Shown: piece by piece, positions 46,492 through 61,132 of the stretch
Layout: every line of letters starts with the position of its first letter
Position numbering within the stretch: the stretch's first letter is position 1
Assembly: GCA_016098155.1 (NCBI GenBank)
Contig: JAAAJB010000078.1
Location: forward strand, 21,308 to 85,307
Source: Actinomortierella ambigua
Taxonomy: Eukaryota > Mortierellomycota > Mortierellomycetes > Mortierellales > Mortierellaceae
Direction: 5' to 3'
Length of the DNA stretch: 64,000 nt
Translations under genes and position numbers: made by a program
The notes under the pieces: model-generated
The model's input: only the letters and a program-made list of their open reading frames with translations
What the model was told of the DNA's origin: nothing
Database searches by the model: none

Positions 46492-49400
46492 TTCACTTTT
46501 TTCTGGCAGGCACTTTGCTTGAATAGTTGATTACGTTTCCACTTGCATAGCTTCTCTTCGAGCCACAACAGCTCGATTCTTCCCTCCTTCCCCCCTTGCC
46601 CATCTTGACGCCAGACAAGATGCTCAAACTTACGCAAAATTAAGCCGAAGCAGCTTTCTATTCTCTTGCCCAGCAGAAACACCGATGGGGAGCAACCAAT
46701 GAGCTGCAAGACTCATTTTCGTCCCCGAGCCCACACCAGCGGCGTGATTGGACTTCCTTTATAGCGCTCCGTAAATGCAAAGCTCTCTTTTTCTCTCTAC
46801 CACCACCTTCTCCCCCCCCTCGATGTTCAGTGAGCCGAAGCTGCCTGTTCCGTGCTGGCGTGTGCGAATGAATGGACTAGACGAGAGCGACGCATTGGGC
46901 GTCAATGCTGAGCAAAGAATGTGTTCCTTCCGTCCTCTCAGGTCTATATCATGCTTTTGCCCAAATGAGGTATCATGGAGAACGCAGCGAATACGGACAA
47001 ATGTGCACAAGGGAATTCGGTGGGAAACACGCAGATAGTATCAAGGCACTGGCCACGTTCAGCAGATTAGGACCGTGAACAATTTGCTCATACTCTAGAA
47101 TAAAGTTTCCTCCTGCCTCCCGGGAAGTGTGTTGGGCATCCAGACAGCATGGCGATCACCCTGTAATCGTGAGACGATATGCATGCTTTTTCCAGCTGCA
47201 TTTATCGCAAACATACAAAACATATTTTGAAACGAGCTATCGTCGACACCAGACGCTAGCATCGATCGTTTTGATATGTAGTGGAACACCACGTCCCCCT
47301 TTGTCCCGTCCACTTTTCCTCACAACCAAACCAAAGATACGCAAAGTTGCTCAGGCACATGAGCAACCGCCATGGAGTTCCCAGTTGTAACGTTCGTATC
47401 CAGTTGAGCACGGAGGATATCGTGATGAAACATTTTGTACCACGTTCGAATTGAAAAGTGGTGTCGGATTGGTTCCGTAGAAACTTAAAGCTCTTTACGA
47501 GTCGCTTTGCTCTCCGATAGTTTATATGACTCCTGGTGGAGGTTGCGGGAGGATAAGTTCAGAAGACGATGGCTGCATCGTACCACCCTCACTACCCCAG
47601 CAACAGAAACGGCGGAATGTCGGCTGAGCTGAACGCAGAGAAGTCTGATCGATACACTGATCCATATACGCTCTCGCATGTCTACCAGGGTAGATTTTGT
47701 ACAGTACAGCATTTGGTTCTGGTGAGAGTGACCAGCCTCTGAATGGCGTCGCTTTCAACGATCGGCAGCGACCGTGCTATTTGTGCTCTCTGGAATTATA
47801 TCGAGCGGCGCTATTAGATTGAGTGCTCGTTACGCCATCACAGTGCAGCCGTCCTTAACCCTCACTCTGATCACTACAGCTCCGACAGAATGACAAATAA
47901 TGGAATCTATCCTGACGTGGAAAGGCTTAATGCATCTAGTGAGCGTACGGAAGTCATAGGAGAGTCTGTTTTGATATTCAACAAGCTTGATCCCAGTCAA
48001 GGTCAAGGGTCACAAGTCACGACCCCCCCCCTCTCCTTTCACGGCCAATATTGACTGCGTTGAAGACAGGGTTTCCATGATCTGGGAAGGAGCATTTGAT
48101 AAGGTGCATGGTGTACAAGTCCAACTGAAAAAAAAATTGTCGCTTCAACAAAGCGTTCCTCAATGAACCTTGGTTGGACACAAAAAATGAGGGGTGGGTG
48201 GAAAAGTTTGGTTTTCGTTTCACATCTGTCAGTGGACCTGCAGTGGTCACCGCTTCTTGGTCTATATCGATGTCCCCGAACCAACCGAAGCTACTTCGAG
48301 CCGTTCGCCACTTGACTATGACTGGTTCACTGTAGGTCCCACCCTCTTTTTCAGCTAATCCCTGAGCTGTTAAGCATGGAAAAGTCGTGTCTTCCCCTGG
48401 CAACAATTCCGATATCTCATCTGTTATAGTCTTCACGGGCATGGACTTTCGTGGCACTGATATGAAAGTCAACTGCTTCGTTGTCAGATACCGTTCATTA
48501 TCGGGTGGAGCGAGGTTACAGAAAGCAGTAGGTGCCTCGAACGATAACCTCCTGCAACTCAATGGCAACCGACTATTGGCTTTACGTCTCATCGCACTGG
48601 AGATTGTCCAGCACTCTGAGGTGAGAAAGGCAGTGTGTGTGTGTGGCTGGCTGGCTGGGTGAACAAGTGTCTATTTACTGTCAAAAAGTGAGAGTCAAGT
48701 GCGTAGACCAGACTCAGGCTTTAGCCGCGACTTCAAGGGGAGGGATAATAACTGAAATTCGCAGTTCGGTTTAGTGCAAGTCTCGGAAGATAAATAACAC
48801 TCACAACTTGTGCAATCGGATGAGAATGACGGAGTACGGGAGAATATTCTCTATACGGGAATTTATCGCAAGTGCAATGTTTAATACTGTTGCTTACGTC
48901 TAAGCTCTAGAAGCGGTACCTCTCAAAGGGACATGGTTTCTCGAAAGACTCGCATCGATACCCACGGTCCACCAAAGCGCGATGGGTTTTCAGTCAATCG
49001 CATGTGAAGAGTGAACGATAACATAAGCACAAACATTACCCGCATAAATCCATTTCGCACAACCAAATGCGGCCATGTTGATCGTCCTGGCCTATTCTAG
49101 GCTACCATCTTCACTATCTTGAGCTTTTTCATGACACTGTCGTTTATGGAGCGATGGAAAAATAAGCTCTACCTTGTTGAACAAGAAAAGAGAGCGAGAG
49201 GGGATGTGCTTTATCGCCGACAATCAGCAGACCTATATCGATCAATCGAATCGCAAATCATGGAGCAGAACCGTTAACGTGCCTCGTATGTAGGTCGTTA
49301 AAACACTGTAGTTGTTTGTGATTGAGTTGCCCTGTGCCATCCAAGCTTATTTTCACCATAAAGATATCCTCGAGCCCTCAAATGCTACCTCAAACACGTT

Positions 49401-50775
49401 GTCGAACCCTACAGGCTTGGATAAATGATGTGCTTTCTACAGTCTCATGATCTATGCGAGTTTGTGGTTTACAGAGCCACGCCGTGGCTTTTGTTTGTTC
49501 ATCGCTGCATGCTGCGTATCGTGGCGCCATTGATACCAAAGGTCGGCATACCAAAGTACAGTATTGTGGAAGTGAAAGGAGGAGATACATTGGAGCTGCG
49601 CGCTTGGTACAGCCGCCTCTCAAAGCGGGATAGATTGAAGTGATGGCCCAAATGACAGGAAGGGAGGGGGGCTGTGTACTTGACTCGCGCATTGGTTGTT
49701 AGCACAATTTTATTTGCGCCCTGATCGTGTGACCCGCAACGCGCCTTGGCGATTGGTCGAAAGAGTACCTGTGTCTAAACCAACCCCACCCATGCTCAAT
49801 TGCGCTACACGACTGTACTCTTCTCCACATGTGGTGGGGGTTGTTTTTTTCTTCGCCATTTGGATTTGGGAAGGTGAGAGATTTTTTTTATTCATGTGGC
49901 CATAGTGTACGTACTGTGCATACCTTTTTATGTCATTATCGGTCCAACTGGCTCTGTTGTATTGAGTGAGGAAGCACATCTAAACAATGCTCAAACTGTT
50001 TGCGTGTTCAAGGAAGCGACGGCATTGGATTGCGGGACAAAAATTATGAAAAGGCATGACCAGCAATGTCCAGTCAGGACAAACGCAACAACCTAAGTGG
50101 CAATGCATTATTTGTGTGTTGTGTTGTGCTGTTGCTATTCACAACAGACACTCTATCTTTATCGTTGCTGCTGGCACAGGCCCTCTAGACTACCACCACC
50201 CCAACGGTATCGCTGCTCTGTCCCTCCAAATTCTGTCGGGATGGTGCAGATTTGTTGCTCAGCATGCTTTCCCGTGCTGCAACCCTCGCCCACCAATGCC
50301 TTGCCTCGCCAATGCCATGTCTCCCTCACTTTTTCTGCAATACGACAGACGAGAACGAAGTAGCGCTAATGAATGTGAGTGGCTCTATGAGGTTGTACTG
50401 TAGTCTACGTACCTTTTGGTTTGCGTGCTGGGAGGCCCAGGCACCCTTCCCAAGTCAAATGCTGACAACCTGTAGCTTCTCCCGCTTGAACCCGCGAGGA
50501 GAACAGGTCATTCTCCGTGCCTGCATACACTATCTTGGAACTATTCACGTAGGAAATGGCGTTCTACGCGGGGCGGTGGATTGTGCGCGCGCCTGGCGGT
50601 GCTAGTTCCACTACCAACCGTCATCTCCAAGTCTGGTAGAATTATTATTTTTCGCCAGGGGCTACGAAGGTTTGGCACGTCGAACTTTCCCCTCCACACT
50701 CTTTTCCCAAGTAGCACACCCATCCGCATTCCATTGCATCATCGACTTCTAGGACTCAAAGCACAAAGACAGAAC
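44334..50775. other. 6.4-kb region with no recognisable gene
   Basis: The first ~900 bases are CT-rich on the minus strand and fit the leader/promoter of the zinc-finger gene. The rest has more balanced composition with many stops in all frames. Short open frames, for example around 45973-46371 (+) and 48017-48592 (-), resemble nothing I know and lack supporting splice structure. A (TC)n tract lies at 46451-46482. No tRNA, rRNA or transposase signature was found by eye. Decayed mobile DNA or unrecognised noncoding RNA cannot be excluded. Confidence 0.5.
46451..46482. repeat. (TC)n microsatellite
   Basis: About 32 bases of pure TC, followed by TGTCTC and a pyrimidine tract ending in TGGCAG. 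Confidence 0.85.
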
Positions 50776-53220
50776 ATGAGCCCCGACGAACAGCAAAAAG
50801 TAGTGGATGGACTGACCACGGAATTCATCTCTCGCTGGGAGCAAAATCATCGACGGCGCCATTTAGCATCCAATGAGCCTGGAGGACAATCGACTCTAAA
50901 TGAACAGAATGTCCAACGAGTGAAGGAGCTTGCCATTCAGCTCGCAGGTCTTCGCCTGCCAAAGGTCAGCAGCGAATCATCTTCCGCTGTTGCTGCTGCC
51001 AGCTCTGCCGACACGCCACCTGCCGGACCGTTGCCCTCCGTATACGAGGAAGACTTCTTGAAGCAGTTTCTCCGTGCGAACGAGACAGCGCGTCGATACG
51101 AAGACAGAGTTTTACTAGTGGGTGCTTAATTTACAGAATGGAGCTAGACCACAGGGTCACTATGCCCAATAGGCGTGTCGTGCTGATGCTTCTCTTTCTG
51201 TATCTCTCACATCTGGCTAGGATGCGGCGGCAGACGTGATACCAATTGCACGGCTCTTCGAAGAGGCCGAGGCCAAGACGGCTGATCACCCAGAGGATGG
51301 GTTGGAAGACATTGTCATCAGGTAATAACAGCCGTAAACATGTAGGCCAACTCTATTCTGAGCCCCATGTGCTCTCCAAGGAGCTTCCGCACATGCTGTG
51401 TCGCTCTCATTCTCATTGCCTATCGGATCTCATCACGTCCCTTTCCATCCAGGCGGCTCCTTCATTGGTTCAAGAACGAGTTTTTCACCTGGGTGAATGA
51501 GCCACCGTGCAGCGCTTGCAATGTATGGATCCCCAAACAACAGGAAACTGAAGATTGTAGATAACGCCCTTTGAAGATCCATTCAAACAAACCCCTTCCT
51601 TCCTTTTTTGATTACAACATCTTCTGTCGCTAGGGCCAAACTACATCCGTAGGGCATGTGGCGCCATCTCTGCAAGAACGAAACGATGGTGCTAGCGTAG
51701 TTGAGGTCTATCGATGTGCAAGTGGCTGCGCAGTCCAAACCAGATTTCCGCGATATGGCCAGCCCATGATACTGCTCAAGACTAGGAGGGGTCGATGTGG
51801 CGAATGGGCGAACGTGAGTATCATGATTGTTGTTAAAAAAAAAAGAACAAACTCATTCACCTCTTCATACCCAGCTAAATGCAGCTGCTCACGACAACTA
51901 TCGTTTCTGAATTCGACGCAACCACAACAACAAAATCTACTCCGCTCTACTGTAGTGCTTCACGCTCTGCTGTCGTGCTTTAGGCTTCAAGGCTCGATAT
52001 GTGCACGACACGACAGATCACGTTTGGACTGAAGTCTGGAGCGACCACAAGAAGCGTTGGATTCATTGTGACTCATGCGAGGAAGCATATGATCAACCAC
52101 TGCTGTACTCCACAGGCTGGGGCAAGTCATTGAGTTACTGTGTCGCGTTTTCAGGTTTGTACTTTTCTCCTTAGTAGTTATTTTTGGACTTTACAGGGTC
52201 TAGATTCGATCGTTGGCGCTTACTCTCCATCTTGTATGTTCCTTTGCTAAATAATTCACATTTTTCGCAGCCGAGGAATCTGTAGATGTGACCAGAAGGT
52301 ACACGCTGGAGTATGAGACTGTTGTGATGAAACGGCGGCGGTCAATCCGTGAGGCAGTGCTTGTTCAGGTAAAGTGCTCGATCTGGATATATGATGGTGT
52401 CAAGCTGACAAAATGGTGTGGACATCGTCGCTTGAGTGCCTGAGTGCCTGAGTGAATACACATGCCGATGGTCCAAGACGAAAAAGTTTTTCTCACCATC
52501 TCTACTTCCCATTCCCGCTACTGCCGTCGCTACTACTACTAAAAAAAAATATTGTTTTTGTTTACCAGTTCCTTCGTACGACCACACAGCAAAACTTGCA
52601 GTCGCTCGGCATGAGCCCAGCCCAAATGGAAGAGATACGCCAACGACAGGCGCTGGAACAAGCCGAGCTTGTCGGGCTGCAAAGTCAAAAGCGCGACGAA
52701 GAGACGAGCGGCCGTGAAAGTGGTGAGTGTGGATTTCGGGGAAAAAGGAACAGCAGCCGTTCGAGATGAAGAAGTTGGTTTCTGGAGTCATGTTGTGCAA
52801 CCACGGACATGCAGGGAGAACGAGGCTAGGGGCTGTTTTGTCACATTCCCCCTTTTCAGTTTGTTGCCCTCAATCTATTGTTCCATCAAACTCGTCCCTG
52901 TTGCTTCCCTTTACCCCTTCATCTGGTCAAAGCGCATCTCTCCCTCCACAACGACATTTTTCTCCGCCCGTATATGCACAGCCGAGCACTACATAATTCA
53001 TTGTCACATCGACAACACACAGCACAGTATCCTGCTGTAACTGATGCTTGTCCTAATTGCCTTTTGGACAATGCAATGCCTTCTTTATATCCACCGGCTG
53101 TATGAGACTATGACTTTAATCAATTTTTGACCCCTCTTCTTTTTTTTTCTATTGTTCCATTTCTCGGGAAACTTAGGGTCACTCGACTGGAGGAAGGCGC
53201 GTGGTGAGACGGGAAACTGA
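50776..53220 (+). CDS. PNG1: peptide:N-glycanase (PNGase)
   Basis: Eight exons: 50776..51117, 51221..51321, 51453..51522, 51634..51813, 51956..52154, 52271..52368, 52569..52722, 53177..53220; 395 residues (yeast Png1 has 363). All junctions are GT-AG and phase-matched. The zinc site is C167-x2-C170 ... C199-x3-C203. The transglutaminase-type triad is intact: Cys226 in RCGEWAN, His253 in [11 protein letters not shown], and Asp270 in [12 protein letters not shown]. The protein then carries [19 protein letters not shown] and ends [11 protein letters not shown], as in the fungal family. It deglycosylates misfolded glycoproteins exported from the ER before proteasomal breakdown, in cytosol and nucleus. 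The ATG at 50776 starts a predicted helical N-terminus; an upstream in-frame ATG (50581) would add 65 residues unlike the family. The last intron is the longest (454 nt). Confidence 0.95.
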
Positions 53221-56200
53221 TAAATGGGTGCTGTAGGAGGATGACTTTCCAATGAGAGCGGCGTCGCTACCTTCTAGTATATCGATCCACTCTCAGCCTC
53301 ACTGGTACTCAATGCTCTCATGTATACACTCTCATGCCTCTCTCCTCCTCCTGTGCTTGTTTACGTGTGTGGTTCTTTTTCTTTCAAGCCTACGCCCAAC
53401 TGCAAGGTCACAAAACCACAAGGAAAGAGGAGAGAAAGAAAGAAAGACGAGGAACTTGGTGTTTTTAGGATATGTCAACAAGAGTCGGGCTAGAGTAGAA
53501 ACTATCATGCAATTCAACGCTACACCATCTGAGACAGACTATTCGCGCACAGCAATCGTTATTTTGTTGTTTTCGTTGTTATTCTGCTGTTGCTACTGCC
53601 TAGTGTGGCCCAGAGCTCCCGTTCCCAAAAAAAAAAAAAAAAAAAAAATTGCTCTAAGAGAGTCGCTTCAGCCTTCAGAGCTCCATTCACAGCTGTGCCA
53701 GCAAACTCTATCAGCAGCACTGCTTTTTTTTTTTCAGTGTACTCTGCCCTCCATCTTCTAATCGCAAGAATCAGCAGAATGCTTTTGGAAGGAAAACAGA
53801 TAGGAGGAGAGAAGAGGAGTTGATATTTGTCAAGGAAAAAAGGGATAGGTCAACAAAACACCACAGCTCCTGCCTTGACTATGTATCTCTCGTCTCGCCA
53901 GCGAGGTACCTCAGAGTTTTTTAGACGGGAACGATTGCGCATTACAATGCTTATATGTGAAGACCATGGGGTAAACAATGGCATTCTCCCGCTCGTGCAG
54001 CTCCGTTGTAATGCAGTGAGGTTGTCCTTTCTCCCTCCCGAGATTGGTTGAAAGGGGAAAGCACAAGATCTTGGCTCTATCGATACTTGAACAATTGTAA
54101 ACAACAATGATGTTCTGAGTGGTCGTTGGGTGGTGTGGGAGATTTGAAAATGTAAAAAAAAAGCGCTTGGGGCATGCAAACATTGTGGAGACAAGATGGC
54201 CCATGTGCCTTAGACTGATAGAGTTTTCACCGACGCCTTCCCTTTCCTGCAGCAAACTCTATCGAGTTTGCGAATGAAACAAAAAGAGTAAGAGGTAGGG
54301 AATGAGAAAAAAAAAAACAGGGACAACCTGCTTGTCTCCATCCTTTTCGTCGACGCTGCAAATATCATAACGTCTTTGAGGACAAAAAGAAAGGGAGCCT
54401 CATGATTCAACAGGGACATCCTTCCTAAGTAATCCAGCTTTCGCGCAGAGAGAAAGAGGGAGTGGGTCTGACTGCGTTGTATCGGGGGTCTCCCTGTGGA
54501 GCCAAAGGACTGGGGTTGGAGAGGATAGGTGTCGAGCCATGCCTTTTCCCCCCTCATGTGGGGTGAGAGGTAATTTAACCAAAACAGGCGTTTCAGCTCC
54601 CCAAAGCCTTTTTGTTCACCACGTATGGCAAGATTGTCGGATGGCGTCCTTCTCTGCAAAAATGGTTACACCCGTGCTCGACGTGCCTTTGTACAAAGGA
54701 AAGAGGGAAACGCAATCAAGAAATCATCCAGGTTCACGCCAGTATTGAAAAAAAAATGGTCCTTGCGATTGTGCAACAGTGGATCGTACCATTTAGGCTT
54801 GGGTCCACTCTCTCTATATGCACGGCTCTGCAAAGGTTAAGTACCGCCTCATGTACGAAGAGAGCCTGAGCATCTCGCAGTGGCCTCGAACGCTGGAAGA
54901 ATGGGATACTTTTGTGAGCAAGAAGATAGGGTCACGAAACCCCTATCTCTTCTCCCCTCTCCTGCTCTTCTCTTCTCTTCTCTTCAAAGTAGACTACGCA
55001 CGCTTGGACATAAACACACATGGAAAAATAAAACGAGTGTACACTTCCGACACCTGCCTTTGCCTCGTTGACCTATAAACTAACCAGGGCAGAACAACTT
55101 GATACCATGTGGAGAAGAGCTGGATTACTGCTGGGGAGGACAAAGAGGAGGTGCCCCAAGCGCACCTCAGAGAAAAGGGTTCATTCAAACAGGGCAGTTA
55201 GAGGATAGAAATGCACTCAAAGGAGGCATACTGCTCTCTCTCTCTCCCTCGCTGGCTGTCGCTCACAATGTCTGTCTCCTTTCTCGTCCGGTGTCGGTTC
55301 TCCTTCCTCTTCTCGTTCTGTCATCATTGTTTGCCTCCTGTGTGACAGAGCACTCTTCTGAGCTCTGAAGAACAATTCGAAATGCCCCGAGGAAACGCTC
55401 CTCAACCATTTGACAACAACACAAAACAAAGTATGTGGCAAAGAAAAGCAAAGTGCTCGGCAAATGGGTCTACTCCCCGGCTCAAAAGGCACAAACGATG
55501 ATGCCCAATCCCGTTGGTCTGTCCTACTTGCATAACAATTGCCTCCCCTTTCTCCTTTTGACCTCCTATCTCTTGCTGGGCTGCTCGCTGTCTCTCTATC
55601 TCTCACTCCCACTCTCACAGACACACACACAAAAACATACACTCACACAAACATTCACATACAGGGAAATCATAAAAAAAAAAAAGTTCTGGTACGTTCT
55701 GGTGCTCCCCTTCCTATGCCTCATTCTTCCCCTCTTTAAAGCATTGTATGACTTTAACCACCGTTATCGGCAGACAGCTAGCCCGATCTGAGCGATACCA
55801 TTCGTTCAAAGGAGAATAGAAAAAGAAAAGGCATATTCTCCCCTACTCCACACCGCTGCAACATGGTTTTAGAACAAAGGGGCGCCAGGGAGAAAGACAT
55901 ACACCATCATGCGGATGGACCCTGTGCCGCCTCGTCGATGTCTCTCTTCCTCTCTTCATTCTGCAGCTTACAAAACTCCACCACATCCCAGACTTGAGGT
56001 GAAAACACACCAAAAACATTGTCGCAACAACAATACTCACTCGCTCGACTTTGTAGGACAACAACAAGCAACGACCATTTCAACGGGTTGATCCAATGTT
56101 TGTCCTCGCTCCCGGTTCTTCCAAGCAGATGACTGCTCTTTTCACTGTCCGAAATAGTGGCAGTGGAGTCTTTCAACCCTCCGGTGGATATCATCAAAGT

Positions 56201-59200
56201 CAAAAGAGCGAGAAAACAAAGCAATAAAAAAAATGCACTTGCCACAGTTGCGGATACTCTTTTTTATGCTGGGCACTGACAAATCATGTTCGAAAAGTCG
56301 CGCACGAGTTGTCATTTCGCATGCGCAATGCCTATTACCTTTCCTCCTTGCCCCTTCCACGAGATGCCTATGATACCACCATCACTCTTTTCCATGAGTG
56401 TTTACGATTTATTATGTTTCCTTTTTTTTCTCCAGGATGTATAGTGGAAAGCGCGGCTTTCCAACGTGTCTGTGTTTTTTCGACAATCCGTGATTCCTGA
56501 AGTATTATGAAGCTCTGTTCGTGACAAATAAAAGTGACAAACAAAAGTTGGCCTACGCATCGCCCCTACACTCGCACACCTGCGTGCTGTTTTTCTGCTT
56601 GAATGCTTGTGACACGGAGGACAATCCAAGCGAGGTTGCTACCCTTCTTGTAGGGCTGATTGCGCCTGCCTTACAGGGGTTTGTAACAAATTTCTCGTTG
56701 CTTGCGAGACCTCCCCCTTTCCGGGTGGCTTCTCGGCATGGTCAACTTGACGGAGGGTCTTCACTTGGTCGCGAACTATAAATTGCTAGTGTACACTACT
56801 AGCTGCTCTCACCGAACATAGCCGTCTAAGAGAGAAGAACAATTACCCACCGACTATCACCCCCTTGCTCCGAGTCTTTGTAAGAAAAAAGAGGCAGGCA
56901 GCGGGTCGCCTGCTTGTACCTCAACATCAAGCTCCAAAGAAACGCGGGACGTCGCGTTCAAAAAGGTGGTGTATCGTCTCACAATGTCATGGTTGGTATC
57001 ATTGGTAACTGCGACGAAGCCAATGATGGTGGACTAATGGATCGAGGCCAAAAAAAAAAATATGCAAAGCGCGGTAAATCTGCAGCCATGCAAATTTCAG
57101 ATTCGGCACTGTGTGGCCTCTAAGGATGGTGTGTCAAACGTAAAAAAGGTGCTAAAAAAACAGGGGGCGAACAGAGATGGACGACGCACAAGGAGACAAG
57201 TTTTCATAGTGCGCTGTTTTCTCCTTTTCCTCCAAGGCATATGGCTCGAACCTAGGCATGGCACATCACACCCCCCCCCCATCGAAATCCAACCTCAATG
57301 TGGTTAAGGTGCATGTTGATGTGGTTGCACCTTCTTTTTGACCTTTTTACTCCTTTCCCCTGCTCATTCAACCGTTACCCCTGAGTGTAAACGCGTTTGA
57401 CCCTGCCGCCTAATGTATGCTGGAGTACAAAGGTCATCTTGAGCCGATAAACGCGAGACAATGATAGTGAGCCGCGAGGTCTGTTCCTTGGAATAACCAA
57501 TATGTTTGGTGGCGTTGGATGCTTAGTCTCACAGTAATCAACGCTAATAAGGAAAGAGGATGATAAAACTAGTAATCTCCTGTCCCATGAGCCACCAAAC
57601 ACAAGCATCTGTATCTAGTCTAGATCCTATGGGCACTCTCTTAGTTTTTGGTGGGCTATTCAGGGCTGATAAGAAGAAAACAAGCTACACGTGGACACCC
57701 CTGTTTTTCTTTTGTCCACTGGATATACTTTATGTGAATGGTTCACTGCAACACGATAGCTCCTACTTCGCTTAGCCAGCCTTTCAAATGACCTTCTCCA
57801 TTGTTCAAACTAGGTTTACAAATCATTCTTTGGCGCAGCTACGGAAACTCTTCCGCTATTCTGGTTCCATGTTGAACAACATACTTCATAGGGGGGACGG
57901 AAAGTTTTTTTTTCCCTGCTTCGCAAGTCTTTGTGTTCACCGTACCGTCAAGCATATCGACTCGTTTGGAAACTGGACTAGGAGACACCGCAATTCTCAC
58001 AGTTGATGCTGGTGCTGAGAAGCTACATCCGCTTTTTTTTGGACAACGCGCAGCAGCAAGCAGCACATGACCCTTGTATATTCAGTTCAAGGTTAGTGTA
58101 AGGGAAAAGTTGGCCAAATCAAGGAAGAATGTCCACAAGCCTTTCTCGAGGGCGGCTTGGTGCACAAAGGCGGCGTAGTGCACTTGCGCCATTGGAAAGG
58201 TGGAGCACATTCCCGTCATGCATAGCACGTTTCCGATATTGGCGGTTTTGAAGACCTTTTCCTTGTCTCTGAGACAGTGTTTACCTGCGTGCATAAGCTA
58301 GTTGCCTGACGGCAGAACCATAGGCTGAATGCGTGCTTAGTGGCAATCGGAAGCTATTGGACGTTGCACAACACTCGAAAGACACTTGGGGGAAAACACA
58401 AGGAAAAGATAAAAAAAAAAAAGTCGAAAAGTCAAACCTCTCGTAGATAACCGTGCAGGAGAATGGTGTACCAAGCTTGAAGCATATTACTTTATCGACA
58501 TCGATAAAAAATGATCGTACCATTGCTATCGATTCGTCCAACAGTGAGAGGGAAAGACGAGTGAAAGCGAAGGAGGACGTTCCATAGGCCTGCATCTCTG
58601 CTGAGAACAGCATGTACTCCCATAGTGTCATAATAGCTTCCATCTCGCTGTCTTTTCACACACTTTCCATTTCGACGTGCATGATGCCATTGCCTTCTCA
58701 GAGCACCTTCCCAGAGCTTTTTTTTCCGTCTCGTCATTCTCCCAGCCTGTGTTCTGTTTGGCTACCTTTGCACCCACATGAAAAAGGTTTGTGAGAAAAT
58801 AAATGAGAGCCTTTTTGTTGAAAGAAAACCCTCCAACAAATAGCCCAGGAAAGTGGGAAAAGTACAGTAAGATTGTGCACACCCCTATACGTTTCGCACC
58901 AACGAACTTTCTCATCGACGGTAAAGGAAAGATGTTTCGCTGCCAAAAAATCTGTAGGTGGGGCACCTCTTGCGTCTGCGTACGTACCTCCTTGCCCTTT
59001 GTGCATTTGGGCTAATTCAAACATACGCAGAGCGACATGTCGTTCTTCGCATTGAAGTGGACGAAGACGAAATGGGAAAAGGTTGGTCAGGGACCCATTG
59101 TGGCACAAACAAGAATCATAAAAAAAACATAGCTTCTTTTTCATGCCTTCTGCAAAATGACAAAATGGGAGTTGCCCGTTCTTTCTCCCTGGAAAACAAT

Positions 59201-59764
59201 CCCAATGGACAAATCGAGATTGCATAATCCCCTTTCTTTTTCACCCTTCTCAGGCTGCGGGAGCACAGATAGGCAACTGCATTCGTCGCTCGCAAATTCT
59301 TGTTTCTTTTGTAAACACATGGTATGGATCCTCCTCGCCCTTCTTTTTGCCACTGTCAATTTCTTCAGCATTAGCTACCAACTCAATTTGTGTTGCCCCG
59401 TTTAGAGATCAAGTGCTATTGAGACGAAGACTCTAGTCGAGTGCGACAAATACAAAATGTATCATATCCAGCCCTTCGCCGTTTTGTATCTCTTTAGGCC
59501 TAGGCCTAATGCAAACACGACCCTGATTGGGCATCCTGCCATTTAAAAGTCTCTTTATAAAACCTCGAATACTGTCGCCTGAAGTGAAGGAAGCAAGTCC
59601 ATTTGGTTATCTACATATCGCTATAGAGCGACTGGTCTTGGGCAACTTGACCCCTCATATCAGAACGGACCAGGTTTGTGCACCATATGCTATAGTCGTG
59701 ATTGCAGCTGAATTCAAAATAAAAAAGATATGAACTATCCAAGGAAATAGAGACATATTCCCCT
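53221..59764. other. 6.5-kb region with no recognisable gene
   Basis: A/T-richer than the gene-dense part, with many poly-A/poly-T runs. Stops are frequent in all frames, and no open frame shows a known domain or credible exon chain. A CT-rich stretch with CAC/ACA runs lies near 55,570-55,660. No tRNA B-box (GGTTCGANNCC) or transposon end was seen by eye. It lies between the PNG1 3' end and the 3' end of the minus-strand hydrolase. Confidence 0.5.
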
Positions 59765-61132
59765 TCATTCCTCATGTGAAGAAGTAGTGTCCACCACGTT
59801 GACCTCGACCCGAGTCTTTGTAAATTCCAGGCTGCCTGTCTCACGGAGCAAACGGCACTGTCGTACGGAGCCGTCATCGCCCGTGACAAATGTGACCAAA
59901 AACGCCATTGTAAACGCCTCTTCGACCATGCGGAGCCGGAACGAGTCAAAATGATAATGCTCCAGCGCTCCCTCAAACTCGCGATACTGGAATGTCAGCT
60001 CATTCTTCCGGCCATCAACACCTGCCCCTCTCAGCGTAAACAAAAGCTTTCCTGCCATTGGGTGGATGTACTCGCCGACAAAATCCGTGTAATCGCGCGT
60101 GGCGGGCTTGTTGGGGACCTGCGGCGGGAAATGCGTCTCGAGATCCGCGAGATCCTCAGCGCCATAGGTTTTGTACATCTTGGATGTGTCCTGGACGGCC
60201 TCCTCAAACAACCAGTCGCGGGTCTTGGGCAAGGTCAGCACATCATCGGCAATGTAGTAAGGTAGCGCCGTCACAAGTTCATTGATGTTGTTGTTCGAAA
60301 GATGGATGATCGCCAGGTCGTCCGACGGAAAGAGCACCAGGTTGGACCTGTACCCAGGGGTCGATCCACCTAGAACAAAACAACAACAACAACAACAACA
60401 ACAAAAGACGAGTAAGCAAGGTGAGAAACCTACACCATCAACAACAACAGTGTTAGCCACTATCACCGGCTCACGTCAGTCATACTATGGCGGATACACG
60501 GGTGACCCTTGTACTGATCCACGATCAAGCCAAGTCCATAGGCACTGATGCTGAATTCGGGTCCTCGTGGCTTGCGATTCATCAGACTATACGCAGTGCA
60601 GAGTTGCTCCACACCACCCTTGTCCAACACCTGTTGCCCATCCAGGGCACCAAAGTGCATAATCGCCCTCGCCCACCGAGCCAGTTCCACGGCGTTCGAG
60701 TACATGTCACCTGCCGGTGCATCAGTCGCATAGCTCGTGTCGAGTTTGATCCGTTGCGTCTGTCCCCTCCGCGCCGCCTCAAAGTTCTTGCACGTATACG
60801 GCAGCGCATGGTTTGGCTTGTTGGCCATCTCCTTGTTCGAGAACCCTGTCGCCTCCATGCCCAAGGGTCGCGTCACGGTCTCAAGCACCAGCTCTTCATA
60901 CGTCGTACCCGCTATCCGAGCCGCGGCCTCGCCCGCCACGGCGAACATGATGTTGTTGTAGATCCACTCTGCACGGCGTGGCACTATTGGGTCCATGTGC
61001 TTCAGGAGCTGGATTAGCTCTAGACGGGACTCAGACCGATGGAACCACTCCAAGTCCATGGGAGGGAAACCCTATGGATTCTCAAGGCGGAGGGGAGACG
61101 GGGGGGGGGAAACGAGAGCCATGGTCCAAGAG

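Noticed and set aside
47430..47460. Possible tRNA B-box near CGTTCGAATTG
   Set aside because: It departs from the GGTTCGANNCC consensus, and no A-box or cloverleaf pairing was found around it.
48017..48592. 191-codon minus-strand frame, and an overlapping plus-strand frame at 48387-48662
   Set aside because: Neither matches a family I know, there is no convincing splice or promoter context, and both strands are open over part of the same DNA. Left unannotated; a protein search would decide.
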